A stretch of DNA of 16,825 bases from CAISIP01 sp031403955 (GCA_031403955.1 JANNGR010000571.1:1-16825), one strand, 5' to 3'. Shown: positions 6,813-14,861, counted from the stretch's first letter. A program made the numbers and translations. The notes: generated by a model from the letters alone, not told the origin.

Positions 6813-8776
6813 AGGGAGTCGGACAGCAGCGGCGCAGGGGCACTGGTGCGGCGCACCTCACGCACCCGAATCAGGTAGCTCGTCAATTCACCCAGTTTTG
6901 ACTCAAGTTCGGTCAACGTCAACTCCTGCGATTCAATCTCGCGGATGCGGTCATTCAGCCCGCCCGTAGCCTGCTGGATTCGGTCAATCGCCTCGATGCG
7001 GCGTCCGAAATTGCGGCGCCGCTCGCGCAACTGGGCGTCGAGCTGGGCGGCTGCGGTCTTGCTCCACAATTCAATGTCGCCAAGCGCGGTTTCGTGAATC
7101 GTGCGCAGCCGTGTCGCCAGCGCGCGCACCAGCCGGTCCGCAAACTCGGCCCGCGCCAAACGCAGTGCGTTCGCAACTCCCAGATATTGCAAATGGCCGC
7201 GCTCCACCATGTCCAGGTCCTGCAGGTAGGGAGTCAACTGCGGTTCGACCGGTGCCTGCAACGAGAACCCATGCTCACCATTGAGTTGGCGGAAGGTGGC
7301 CGCAAGCATGGTTTGAATTTCGGTACACAGTGACTGCACGCGCCTGAACACCGCGCGCAACCGATCAAAAGTTTCGCCGTAGGCCTTCTTGACACCGAGC
7401 TTGAGTCCCTTTTGATGCAAGGCAGCATTCAGTTGCGCCATCTCGGCTTTCAAGGAAGTGCTGCTCAAATTGTCAAACACTTCGCGTAGCAGCTTCAGGT
7501 GCACCGAGCGAACCGCATGAATCTTGGCCCCGCTCAGGTCGAACTCCGCCTGTTCCTGGGAAATGCGGGTCCGCATGTGTTTGATGACCGAGGCATTCTT
7601 GCCTTGCAGCCCCTTGAGCTCCATCATCTGCTCGGCCAGGTCACGGCGGCGGATATTGATGACCCGGCCAGACTCCAGGCGCAGGTTCGATATGCCAGCC
7701 GCGACAGCCGAGCCCAGTATCTTTTGCCGCTGACCCATGATCCCATGTCCGAGGGCTTCCTCGAGCGCGGGCAAACAACTCGCCGCAAGCAACTCCGCGT
7801 CGTCGGTGACCTTGGCCACCAGGCCCTTGTGGGCCGACACCGGAAATACCTGGGTGCCAGGGATGCCCAGGATTTCGGCGGTTGAGGCACATTGCCGGTC
7901 AATCTGCGCCTGGACCCGAGACGGAGAACTCAATGCATCCCACAAGGTATCGATCTTGTTGAGAACCACCAGCCGCACGTCGGCCCCCTGCGCGTCAACA
8001 ATCAAATGCTCACGCCAGATGGACAGGTCCGACTTGGTAACACCGGTATCGGCACCCAGAATGAATACCACCGCCTGGGCTTGCGGCAGCAGGCTCACGG
8101 TGAGTTCCGGTTCCGCGCCGATGGCGTTGAGCCCCGGGGTGTCCAGAATGATGAGCCCCTGCTTAAGCAGCGGATGGGCAATGTTGATCAGTGCGTGGCG
8201 CCACTTTGGCACTTCCACCATGCCTTGCGCGTCCACCATGGGGTTGTCTTCCGGCTCCTGGCTATGCCAGAACCCCAGGGACTGGGCGTCTTCCTTGGTA
8301 ACCAGACGGGTCTCAGCCACCTTCTCGAGCGCCGCGGCCAATTGACTCGGGTCATTGACGTCAAGATCAATACGGGTCCATTTCTCCGGCGCCATGCGCC
8401 ATTCCATCAGCGCCTGGGGTTGCAGCCGCGACTCGATCGGAAGCAACCTCAGACATGGCGGCACATCAGGGTCGTAGCCCATCTCGGTCGGGCACATTGT
8501 CGTGCGCCCGGCGCTGGCGGGCATGATGCGCCGGCCATAACCGGCAAAAAAGATCGCGTTGATCAATTCGGATTTCCCGCGCGAAAATTCTCCGACAAAC
8601 GCGACCATCACCTTGTCCGAACGTACCTGGGTCTCGAGGCGGCGCAAACGCTCCTCAACGCCTGCATCCAGCAACTCATGGTCTTTCATCCACTCGGCCA
8701 ACAACTTGAGACGCAAGCCGAATTCGCGGCGCCACGCCCCGTGTTGATCAAATTGCTCGTTGAATGAAGTACTCAA
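6803..8776 (-). CDS. Dynamin-family GTPase (bacterial dynamin-like protein)
   Basis: A 657-residue protein with a dynamin-type GTPase domain: G1 GEFSRGKS (62-69), a Thr pair at 92-93 in RTTMCPTEM for switch I, G3 DTPGLNAIG (212-220), and G4 NKID (273-276). An N-terminal helix precedes it, and the C-terminal half is long, charged and helical, ending with a heptad-like stretch (ESQELTLTELESKLGELTSY) that suggests a coiled-coil stalk. No transmembrane helix is obvious. Bacterial dynamins bind and remodel membranes, but the role of this subgroup is unknown to me. The TTG start at 8774-8776 is supported by GGAGGA three bases upstream. It lies 48 bases downstream of mutM and overlaps mutY, so the three probably form one transcript. 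Confidence 0.88.
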   Translation of the reverse strand: MSTSFNEQFDQHGAWRREFGLRLKLLAEWMKDHELLDAGVEERLRRLETQVRSDKVMVAFVGEFSRGKSELINAIFFAGYGRRIMPASAGRTTMCPTEMGYDPDVPPCLRLLPIESRLQPQALMEWRMAPEKWTRIDLDVNDPSQLAAALEKVAETRLVTKEDAQSLGFWHSQEPEDNPMVDAQGMVEVPKWRHALINIAHPLLKQGLIILDTPGLNAIGAEPELTVSLLPQAQAVVFILGADTGVTKSDLSIWREHLIVDAQGADVRLVVLNKIDTLWDALSSPSRVQAQIDRQCASTAEILGIPGTQVFPVSAHKGLVAKVTDDAELLAASCLPALEEALGHGIMGQRQKILGSAVAAGISNLRLESGRVINIRRRDLAEQMMELKGLQGKNASVIKHMRTRISQEQAEFDLSGAKIHAVRSVHLKLLREVFDNLSSTSLKAEMAQLNAALHQKGLKLGVKKAYGETFDRLRAVFRRVQSLCTEIQTMLAATFRQLNGEHGFSLQAPVEPQLTPYLQDLDMVERGHLQYLGVANALRLARAEFADRLVRALATRLRTIHETALGDIELWSKTAAAQLDAQLRERRRNFGRRIEAIDRIQQATGGLNDRIREIESQELTLTELESKLGELTSYLIRVREVRRTSAPAPLLSDSLLS

Positions 8777-8824
8777 GATTCCTCCGCAAGAGTTTCAATA
8801 TAGCATCGAGCAGCGCCGCCGCGT

Positions 8825-9640
8825 TCAGTTTCTCAGGCATTTGTGGCAGAAAAAACTCGACCGTTGGCCTTGCCGAATCGATTTGATGGCCGTGCCGCAC
8901 ACTTTGCAGCTCAGACCGGCGCGGCCATAAACCATGGCTTCGAGCTGAAAATGGCCCGCATCGCCGTCGGCATTCGAAAAGTCGCGCAACGTGCTGCCAC
9001 CACGTTGAACCGCACGCGCAAGAACCTCCTGCACTGCCTGATGCAACTTGGCCGCGCGCGCACGGCTCAGGCTTGCCGCGCGCACGGTCGGCCTGATCCC
9101 GGCATGAAACAGCGCCTCACAGGCATAAATATTGCCGACCCCGACCACCAAATCCCCAGCCAGCAAGACTTGTTTGATTGCCGCGCGGCGCACCTTCAAA
9201 CCACGCTCGAACAGCAGCGGATCGAACGCCACGGACAGCGGCTCCATGCCCAATTTGCCGAGAAGTTTGTGCGCCATTGGAGATTGCTCGTGCGCGGCGA
9301 ACACGACGGCGCCAAACCGGCGCGGGTCGTGCAAGCGCAAACTGCCGTGTGTGGTCAGCAACTCGAAATGGTCATGGGCACCGCCCGGTGGCAGGTCAGT
9401 GGCGAAACTCAAACTGCCCGACATGCCCAGATGAACCAGCAACAATCCATTGTCCATGTCAAGCAACAGATACTTCCCGCGCCGGCGCACCGCCAGTATC
9501 GATTGCCCGACAAGCGTCGATGGCGGACATCCCAAAGGCCACCGCAACGGCTTGCCCACCATCACCGAAACCACCCGTGCCTGGGCGATGCGAGCGGCGA
9601 AGCTCAGACGCGTAACTTCAACTTCGGGCAATTCGGGCAT
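8825..9640 (-). CDS. mutM: Formamidopyrimidine-DNA glycosylase MutM (Fpg)
   Basis: Bifunctional glycosylase/AP lyase that removes 8-oxoguanine and FapyG opposite C. The 271 residues match the family. After Met removal the N-terminus is PELPEVE, with the catalytic Pro and Glu. Lys56 in RRRGKYLLLD is the conserved active-site Lys, LHDPRRFG matches the damage-pocket loop, VGVGNIYACEALF is the H2TH region, and the C-terminal zinc finger is C-x2-C-x16-C-x2-C ending HKCLRN. I chose the ATG at 9640 because MPELPEVE must be the true N-terminus; the frame stays open another 88 codons upstream, but those overlap the divergent TPR gene and are not MutM-like. It is the probable first gene of a mutM-dynamin-mutY cluster. 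Confidence 0.96.
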   Translation of the reverse strand: MPELPEVEVTRLSFAARIAQARVVSVMVGKPLRWPLGCPPSTLVGQSILAVRRRGKYLLLDMDNGLLLVHLGMSGSLSFATDLPPGGAHDHFELLTTHGSLRLHDPRRFGAVVFAAHEQSPMAHKLLGKLGMEPLSVAFDPLLFERGLKVRRAAIKQVLLAGDLVVGVGNIYACEALFHAGIRPTVRAASLSRARAAKLHQAVQEVLARAVQRGGSTLRDFSNADGDAGHFQLEAMVYGRAGLSCKVCGTAIKSIRQGQRSSFFCHKCLRN

Positions 9641-9648
9641 GGTTAACG

Positions 9649-9665
9649 ATTGTCCTTGGGACAAT
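9649..9665. promoter_or_regulatory. Inverted repeat in the mutM/TPR divergent gap
   Basis: ATTGTCC-TTG-GGACAAT is a perfect seven-base dyad with a three-base spacer. It lies 9 bases upstream of the mutM ATG and 28 bases upstream of the opposite ATG at 9694. Position and symmetry suit an operator shared by two divergent promoters, or a hairpin in either leader. No known regulator site was recognised. Confidence 0.35.
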
Positions 9666-9693
9666 TGGGGCCAGCTTGGATTATTATGGTTTG

Positions 9694-11439
9694 ATGCTCC
9701 GATCTTTCCGCCTAAAAGCACTTGTCGTGCTGCTCGCCTTGATTGGCGTAAACCCTGCTTATTCACAAAGCCAGAACACGCAAGCCGGCGCAGAGCCCAA
9801 CTCTTCCCTGGATGGCGAGTTGTTTTACCAACTGCTGCTCGGGGAGCTGAACGCGATTGGCGGCGAGCCGGGAGTCGGTTACTCGCTGATTCTCGATGCG
9901 GCAAGAAAGACCAGCGATGCGCGCTTATTCAGGCGCGCGGCAGACATTGCGCTGCAGGCGCGCTCGGGTGAATCCGCGCTGCAAGCCGCGCGGGCCTGGC
10001 GCCAGTCCAAGCCAGACTCGCGCGACGCGAACCGCTACCTGCTTCAGATCCTGATCGGTTTGAACCGGATTACCGAGACGCTGGAGCCACTCAAACGCGA
10101 GCTTACCCTGGCTGACAACACCGAGCGTGACGCGGCGATCAACGCCATACCACGTTTTTTTGCGCGCACTGCCGACAAGAAGCTCTCTGCCAACATAGTT
10201 GAACAGGCCGTTACGGACTACCTTGGCGATCGCATGCTCGGGCCAGCGGCCTGGACGACGATAGGCCGCATGCGTATCGACGCCGCCGATCCGGCGGGAG
10301 CCCTTGAAGCCGCGAAACGCGGCCAGACACTCGATCCCAAGGTCGAAGGACCAGCCATCGTCGCGTTGAATTTGATGGACCCGAAATATCCGCAGGCAGA
10401 GGCCATCATTCGCAAATACCTTGAGGGCCAGCCAAAGATCGAAGTCAGAATGGATTACGCCCGTGCCCTGCTCAACGCCCAGCGCTACGCCGAATCCGCC
10501 GTGCAGCTTCAGGCCGTGACCAACGAGAAGCCGGATTACGCGCCGGCGTGGCTTGTCAAGGGCACTCTTGAGCAACAAAACAAACAGTCTGTCGCCGCGG
10601 AGCAATCTTTGCGCCGCTTCATCGAGCTGGAATCGGCGAAGCCCACCGACTCGACCTCCACGGACGCCAATCGCGGCCTGACGCAGGCATACCTGCGGCT
10701 GTCGGAGATCGCCGGGCAAAAGAAGGACTACGTGGCGGCCCAAACCTGGTTGGACCGCATCGACAACCCCGAGGAAATGCTCAGCGTGCAGACGCGCCGC
10801 GCCACGATTCTGGCGCGACAGGGAAAAATCGAGGAGGCGCGGGCTTTGCTTCGGGCGTTGCCCGAAAAAGGCCCGGCCGATGCGCGCATGAAGATCAGCG
10901 CCGAAGTGCAGCTATTGCGCGACAACAAACAGTACCGCGTCGCATATGAGCTGATCAAGGATGTATTGACACGTAGTCCGCAAGATATGGACCTGTTGTA
11001 CGACCAGGCCATGCTGGCCGAAAAGTTGGGCAATCTGAGCGAAATGGAACGTTTGCTGCGCCTGGTTATTGAAGCCAAACCGGATTACCAGCATGCGTAT
11101 AACGCGCTGGGTTACTCGCTGGCCGATCGCAACATTCGTCTGCCTGAGGCCAGGCAGTTGGTGCAGAAAGCGCTCGAATACGCGCCCGGCGATCCTTACA
11201 TATTGGATAGTCTGGCCTGGGTTGAGTTTCGAAGCGGGAACCTGCCCGAAGCCCTGCGTATCCTCCAGCAAGCGTTCAAGGACAAACCGGACGCGGAGAT
11301 CGCGGCACATCTCGGAGAAGTGCTGTGGACCATGGGGGATCGTGCGCAGGCGCTAACCGTCTGGAAAGAAGGCATGGCACTCAATGCCGAAAATGAAACG
11401 CTGCTTGAAACTCTCAAACGTCTGCGTGTCGCGTTGTAA
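9694..11439 (+). CDS. Exported tetratricopeptide-repeat protein
   Basis: A 581-residue protein starting MLRSFRLKALVVLLALIGV, a Sec signal peptide with probable cleavage after PAYS-Q. The mature part is a chain of helical TPR-like repeats. They are clearest in the C-terminal third, where AYNALGYSLADRNIRLPEA, LDSLAWVEFRSGNLPEALRI and AAHLGEVLWTMGDRAQALTV show the TPR G/A/Y/P spacing. It is probably periplasmic or attached to the outer membrane as a protein-interaction scaffold; no enzyme motif is seen. I chose the ATG at 9694 over a TTG at 9676 because it begins the signal peptide cleanly; no clear ribosome site supports either. Its TAA overlaps the lolB ATG by one base, so it may share an envelope role with lolB, which is inference. 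Confidence 0.85.
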   Translation: MLRSFRLKALVVLLALIGVNPAYSQSQNTQAGAEPNSSLDGELFYQLLLGELNAIGGEPGVGYSLILDAARKTSDARLFRRAADIALQARSGESALQAARAWRQSKPDSRDANRYLLQILIGLNRITETLEPLKRELTLADNTERDAAINAIPRFFARTADKKLSANIVEQAVTDYLGDRMLGPAAWTTIGRMRIDAADPAGALEAAKRGQTLDPKVEGPAIVALNLMDPKYPQAEAIIRKYLEGQPKIEVRMDYARALLNAQRYAESAVQLQAVTNEKPDYAPAWLVKGTLEQQNKQSVAAEQSLRRFIELESAKPTDSTSTDANRGLTQAYLRLSEIAGQKKDYVAAQTWLDRIDNPEEMLSVQTRRATILARQGKIEEARALLRALPEKGPADARMKISAEVQLLRDNKQYRVAYELIKDVLTRSPQDMDLLYDQAMLAEKLGNLSEMERLLRLVIEAKPDYQHAYNALGYSLADRNIRLPEARQLVQKALEYAPGDPYILDSLAWVEFRSGNLPEALRILQQAFKDKPDAEIAAHLGEVLWTMGDRAQALTVWKEGMALNAENETLLETLKRLRVAL

Positions 11440-11933
11440 TGCAAGGCTCTGGCAAATTGTTCGGGGCATTGGCCAGTACTTTGATTTTGTTGGGCGGATG
11501 TGCCCAGTTGCCGCACCCCGGCAATCAGGCTGGACCACCAGCACCATCGTGGACCGGTCGGATGGCCTTGCGCGTGGACTCGAATCAGGTGCAGTCCTTC
11601 ACAGCCGGCTTTGAACTCAAGGGGAACGCGCAAAGCGGGGAGCTGTCGCTTTATTCGCCATTCGGCGCAACCCTCGCCCAATTGGCGTGGACACCCGGCG
11701 ACGCACGCTTGCGCTGGGAGGGCAAAGAGCGCAGTTTTGACTCTCTGGACGCATTGACGCGTTACGCGACCGGAACCGAGTTGCCGGTTGCGAGCATTTT
11801 CTTGTGGCTGGCGGGCGAAAATGCCAGCGCCGCCGGCTGGCAAGCCGATCTGCGCGAACTCTCCGGCGGGCGGCTGGTCGCACGCAGAACCGTGCCGCCA
11901 CCGCCAGTGGAAATGCGCCTGGTGCTTGAATAA
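11439..11933 (+). CDS. lolB: Outer-membrane lipoprotein receptor LolB
   Basis: LolB takes lipoproteins from the periplasmic carrier LolA and inserts them into the inner leaflet of the outer membrane. This 164-residue protein starts with a short signal and lipobox LILLGGC, giving an acylated Cys21. The mature part fits the LolA/LolB half-barrel: WTGRMALRVDSNQVQSFTAG, GELSLYSPFGATLAQLAW, then LPVASIFLWLAG and the final EMRLVLE. It is shorter than E. coli LolB (about 207 residues) but similar to Burkholderiales copies as I recall them. The ATG overlaps the preceding TAA (TAATG), implying translational coupling. It is followed 25 bases later by ispE, as in many proteobacteria where lolB-ispE-prs are linked. 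Confidence 0.88.
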   Translation: MQGSGKLFGALASTLILLGGCAQLPHPGNQAGPPAPSWTGRMALRVDSNQVQSFTAGFELKGNAQSGELSLYSPFGATLAQLAWTPGDARLRWEGKERSFDSLDALTRYATGTELPVASIFLWLAGENASAAGWQADLRELSGGRLVARRTVPPPPVEMRLVLE

Positions 11934-11958
11934 CACCGCGACGTGTTGTCACCCTGCC

Positions 11959-12822
11959 ATGAAGTCGCTGTATGACGTTCCCGCTCCCGCCAAGCTCAAC
12001 CTATTCCTGCATGTCACCGGTAGACGGGCGGATGGCTACCATTTGCTTCAGTCCGCATTTGTTTTGATTGACTGGTGCGACAAGCTGCACTTTGAAGTGC
12101 GCCGCGACGGCGTTATTAGCCGTGAGGATTTAGGACTGGCACTGCCCGACGAAGACTTGATAGTGCGCGCCGCAAAAGCCTTGCAAGCCGCCACCGCCAC
12201 TCACCACGGGGTACACATAGGCGTGCAAAAAGTTATCCCTTCGCAAGCCGGCATGGGTGGAGGCTCGTCCGACGCCGCATCATGTCTATTGGCACTGAAC
12301 CGTTTGTGGCGGCTGAACCTGCCGCTGGCACGGCTGTCGCGCATCGGGCTTGCGCTTGGCGCGGACGTACCTTTCTTTTTGGCTGGGCGCAATGCCTGGG
12401 TTGAGGGTATAGGCGAGAAGATTGCGCCATTGAATCTGGCCAGTGCGCGCTACCTGGTTGTCAAACCACCGGGCGGACTGCGGACCGAACCGGTTTTCTC
12501 CGACGCAGCGCTAAAAAGAGACACTGAAGCAGTTACAATTTCAGGCTTTGCTGAAAACCCGGTTGGTTTTGGACGCAACGATCTGCAAGCCGTCGCGCAA
12601 AGGCTTGACCCAGGAGTCACTCAGGGCCTTGAATGGCTTGCCGCAAACCGGTTACTGGGCAGAATGACGGGCTCAGGGAATGCGGTCTTTGCGTGGGCAC
12701 CGGCGGATATTGCGTTGTGCGATGCGCCAAATGCATTTCAGGTCCGGTGGTGTAGTGGTTTGGATGTTCATCCTCTGGTGGGATGGGCACCCAGCGATGA
12801 TTTGCCGGTAGGTGGCGATTAG
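11959..12822 (+). CDS. ispE: 4-diphosphocytidyl-2-C-methyl-D-erythritol kinase
   Basis: GHMP-family kinase that phosphorylates CDP-ME at the 2-hydroxyl in the MEP pathway to isoprenoid precursors. The 287 residues are of normal length. The N-terminal substrate motif is VPAPAKLNLFLHV, with catalytic Lys12; the ATP loop is GMGGGSSDAAS (98-108); GADVPFF (134-140) supplies catalytic Asp136; the C-terminal glycine motif is GRMTGSGNAVFAW. I chose the ATG at 11959 because PAPAKLN should lie about ten residues in; the frame continues upstream only inside lolB. The ribosome site is weak. The gene ends 14 bases before tRNA-Gln. Confidence 0.95.
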   Translation: MKSLYDVPAPAKLNLFLHVTGRRADGYHLLQSAFVLIDWCDKLHFEVRRDGVISREDLGLALPDEDLIVRAAKALQAATATHHGVHIGVQKVIPSQAGMGGGSSDAASCLLALNRLWRLNLPLARLSRIGLALGADVPFFLAGRNAWVEGIGEKIAPLNLASARYLVVKPPGGLRTEPVFSDAALKRDTEAVTISGFAENPVGFGRNDLQAVAQRLDPGVTQGLEWLAANRLLGRMTGSGNAVFAWAPADIALCDAPNAFQVRWCSGLDVHPLVGWAPSDDLPVGGD

Positions 12823-12836
12823 CTGCCAACCCGAGT

Positions 12837-12913
12837 AGGGGAGTCGCCAAGTTGGTTAAGGCACTGGATTTTGATTCCAGCATGCGAAGGTTCGAATCCT
12901 TCCTCCCCTGCCA
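12837..12913 (+). tRNA. tRNA-Gln (UUG anticodon)
   Basis: A complete cloverleaf: acceptor AGGGGAG pairs with CTCCCCT, the anticodon stem CTGGA/TCCAG encloses TTTTGAT with anticodon TTG, the T-arm carries GGTTCGAATCC, and CCA is encoded. It reads CAA codons. It lies between ispE and prs with no terminator visible on either side, so it may be processed from a longer transcript. Confidence 0.96.
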
Positions 12914-12927
12914 AACATGTTGACGGT

Positions 12928-12957
12928 ACCGGAGGTTTACCGGTCCGGCACAAACCT
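12928..12957 (+). promoter_or_regulatory. Possible H-type pseudoknot in the prs leader
   Basis: Two interleaved inverted repeats are visible: ACCGG (12928-12932) with CCGGT (12940-12944), and AGGTTT (12933-12938) with AAACCT (12952-12957). The second left arm lies inside the first loop, which is the layout of an H-type pseudoknot. The element ends 15 bases before the prs ATG, where it could affect ribosome access. Stems are short, and one connecting loop has zero bases unless a pair is lost. Confidence 0.25.
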
Positions 12958-12972
12958 TAATGGATCGCTGGG

Positions 12973-13956
12973 ATGCACATGCAGGCCACTCAACCACCTG
13001 ATTTCATGGTTTTTACCGGCAATGCGAATCCGCGCATGGCGGCCGACATTGCGATGCACCTCGGTATCTCTCTGGGGGCCGCAACGGTAGGCCGTTTCTC
13101 GGATGGCGAAGTGACGGTCGAAATCAATCAAAACGTGCGGGCCCGCGATGTGTTTGTCGTGCAAAGTACCTGCGCGCCGACAAATGAAAACCTGATGGAG
13201 TTGCTAATCATGGTTGACGCTCTGAAAAGGGCGTCGGCAGAACGTATCAGCGCGGTAATTCCGTATTTCGGTTATGCCCGGCAGGACCGCCGGCCGCGTT
13301 CTACCAGGGTGCCGATCACGGCCAAGGTCGTCGCCAACATGCTGGAAACGGTGGGGGTCGCGCGGGTGCTTACGATGGACTTGCACGCGGACCAGATCCA
13401 GGGGTTTTTCGACATTCCGGTGGACAATATTTACGCCTCGCCCGTGTTGTTGGGGGACTTGCGCCAGAAGCAGTACGAAGACCTGATCGTGGTGTCTCCT
13501 GACGTCGGCGGCGTGGTGCGCGCACGGGCGCTGGCCAAACAACTTAATTGCGACCTTGCGATCATCGACAAACGCCGGCCACGGGCCAACGTGAGCGAAG
13601 TGATGCACGTGATTGGTGAAATCGAAGGCCGCAACTGCGTCGTGATGGACGACATGATTGACACTGCCGGCACCCTGGTCAAGGCCGCCGAAGTGCTGAA
13701 GGAACGTGGCGCCAGGAAAGTTTATGCGTATTGCACGCACCCGATTTTCTCGGGTCCGGCAATCGAACGCATCGCGCAAGGAAACGCGCTTGACGAAGTG
13801 GTGGTGACAAACACCATCCCGCTGAGCAGGGCGGCGCAGGAGTGCCGAAAGATTCGCCAGTTGACCGTTGCACCGTTGATCGCCGAAACGATCCAGCGCA
13901 TTGCCAAGGGCGACTCAGTGATGAGTTTGTTCTCCGATCAGGAGAATCTTTTCTGA
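12973..13956 (+). CDS. prs: Ribose-phosphate pyrophosphokinase (PRPP synthase)
   Basis: Makes PRPP from ribose-5-phosphate and ATP, feeding purine, pyrimidine, NAD, His and Trp synthesis. A 327-residue class I enzyme. It shows GRFSDGEVTVEINQNVRARD, the ATP-binding PYFGYARQDRRPRSTRVPIT, TMDLHADQIQGFFDIPVDN with metal-site His138, the flexible-loop Lys200/Arg202 in IIDKRRPRANV, and the PRPP loop VVMDDMIDTAGT (223-234). The start could be the ATG at 12973 or the one at 12979; both give a family-like N-terminus (QATQPPDFMVFTGNANP) and neither has a strong ribosome site. Tight linkage tRNA-Gln, prs, rplY, pth is common in Burkholderiales as I recall. No strong terminator separates it from rplY. 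Confidence 0.96.
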   Translation: MHMQATQPPDFMVFTGNANPRMAADIAMHLGISLGAATVGRFSDGEVTVEINQNVRARDVFVVQSTCAPTNENLMELLIMVDALKRASAERISAVIPYFGYARQDRRPRSTRVPITAKVVANMLETVGVARVLTMDLHADQIQGFFDIPVDNIYASPVLLGDLRQKQYEDLIVVSPDVGGVVRARALAKQLNCDLAIIDKRRPRANVSEVMHVIGEIEGRNCVVMDDMIDTAGTLVKAAEVLKERGARKVYAYCTHPIFSGPAIERIAQGNALDEVVVTNTIPLSRAAQECRKIRQLTVAPLIAETIQRIAKGDSVMSLFSDQENLF

Positions 13957-14000
13957 AGCTTTTCGAAAGTTTCCGCTGATCGGGACAAAAGTGGGCCGAT

Positions 14001-14030
14001 GCACCGCGTCATGGGTGCGGAGGTCTTTTT
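14001..14030 (+). terminator. Weak hairpin with T-run upstream of rplY
   Basis: GCACC (14001-14005) pairs with GGTGC (14014-14018) across an eight-base loop, with CTTTTT at 14025-14030. This could be a leaky terminator or attenuator between prs and rplY. The stem is short and the T-run is six bases away, so it may be chance. Confidence 0.25.
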
Positions 14031-14065
14031 AAACCGGAGTCACACTGGTCGCGGTGGACTCTACC

Positions 14066-14070
14066 AGGAG
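14066..14070 (+). promoter_or_regulatory. Ribosome binding site that fixes the rplY start
   Basis: AGGAG lies six bases upstream of the ATG at 14077 and selects it over longer upstream readings of the same frame that begin at 13999. Confidence 0.8.
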
Positions 14071-14076
14071 AGAAAA

Positions 14077-14811
14077 ATGAAATTCGTCGCTTTTGAGCGC
14101 GCCAAGCAGGGGACGGGTGCGAGCCGCCGTCTCCGCATCACGGGCCGTACACCGGCCATTGTTTATGGCGGCACGGGTCAACCCCAATTGGTCGAACTCG
14201 ACCACAACGCCTTGTTGCATGCCTTGAAGAAGGAAACCTTCCATTCCACCATTCTGGACATGGAATTCAATGCCACGACCAGCAAGGTTCTATTGCGTGA
14301 CGTGCAAATGCACCCGTTCAAGCAACTCATATTACACGCCGATTTTCAGCGTGTTGAGGCCAACACCCGGCTGCATATGAAAGTGCCGCTGCACTTCAGT
14401 GGAGAAGAAGAATCGCAAGCGGTCAAGCTCGACCATTGCCTGGTAAACCACGTAATGACCGAACTCGATATTTCCTGTTTGCCGGCGGACCTGCCAGAAT
14501 TCATTGCGGTTAATCTGAGCGCACTGACAAAGGGCGCGTCATTACATGTGAAGGACGTGGCTTTGCCCAAGGGCGTCTCTGCCGTCACCCGCGGCAAGGA
14601 GAATCCGGTAGTGGTGTCGGTCGTCACATCCGCGGCTGAAGCGTCGGAAGCCACAGTGGCGGAGGCGGCCGCAACGACACCCGCCGATGCGAAAGCCGCG
14701 CCAACCGCAAAGGCCGCACCAGCGGGCAAGGCAGCGGCCGCAAAAGCTCCGGCCGGCAAGGCACCGGCTGCAAAAGCTCCGGCCGCGAAAGCTCCGGCTG
14801 GCAAGAAGTAA
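14077..14811 (+). CDS. rplY: 50S ribosomal protein L25/general stress protein Ctc
   Basis: The long, CTC-type form of L25, which binds 5S rRNA in the large subunit. Of 244 residues, about 1-95 form the 5S-binding domain (KFVAFERAKQGTGASRRLR, GRTPAIVYGG, LLRDVQMHPFKQLILHADF), and about 100-185 form the TL5-like beta domain (KVPLHFSGEEESQAVK, LPEFIAVNLSALTKGASLHV). Residues 187-244 are an Ala/Lys/Pro-rich tail made of repeated KAPA(A/G) units. The E. coli protein is only the first domain (94 residues). The ATG at 14077 has a good AGGAG. A strong terminator follows 20 bases after the stop. It is probably cotranscribed with prs. Confidence 0.95.
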   Translation: MKFVAFERAKQGTGASRRLRITGRTPAIVYGGTGQPQLVELDHNALLHALKKETFHSTILDMEFNATTSKVLLRDVQMHPFKQLILHADFQRVEANTRLHMKVPLHFSGEEESQAVKLDHCLVNHVMTELDISCLPADLPEFIAVNLSALTKGASLHVKDVALPKGVSAVTRGKENPVVVSVVTSAAEASEATVAEAAATTPADAKAAPTAKAAPAGKAAAAKAPAGKAPAAKAPAAKAPAGKK

Positions 14812-14831
14812 TCTCGCTTGTCGGTCAGTCA

Positions 14832-14861
14832 ACGGCCCACCCTGGTGGGCCGTTCTATTTT
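14832..14861 (+). terminator. Rho-independent terminator after rplY
   Basis: ACGGCCCACC (14832-14841) and GGTGGGCCGT (14844-14853) are a perfect ten-base inverted repeat; in RNA a nine-pair GC-rich stem closes a four-base loop. It is followed by TCTATTTT. This ends the prs-rplY unit, so pth needs its own promoter or readthrough. Confidence 0.88.

Noticed and set aside
8843..9646. Plus-strand open frame of 267 codons opposite mutM
   Set aside because: It lies wholly opposite MutM, which has all its catalytic and zinc-finger residues; no independent motif or ribosome site.
9641..9904. N-terminal extension of mutM by 88 codons
   Set aside because: MutM needs PELPEVE at its mature N-terminus for catalysis, and the extension overlaps the divergent TPR gene.
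14690..14811. Short tandem repeats as a possible CRISPR or minisatellite
   Set aside because: They are in frame and encode the Ala/Lys/Pro tail of L25; there are no spacers of CRISPR size.
14843..14853. Eleven-base match TGGTGGGCCGT to the tRNA 3' end at 1153-1163, as a possible attachment-site duplicate
   Set aside because: It is an arm of the rplY terminator, is 13 kb away across conserved housekeeping genes, and the match stops at once.
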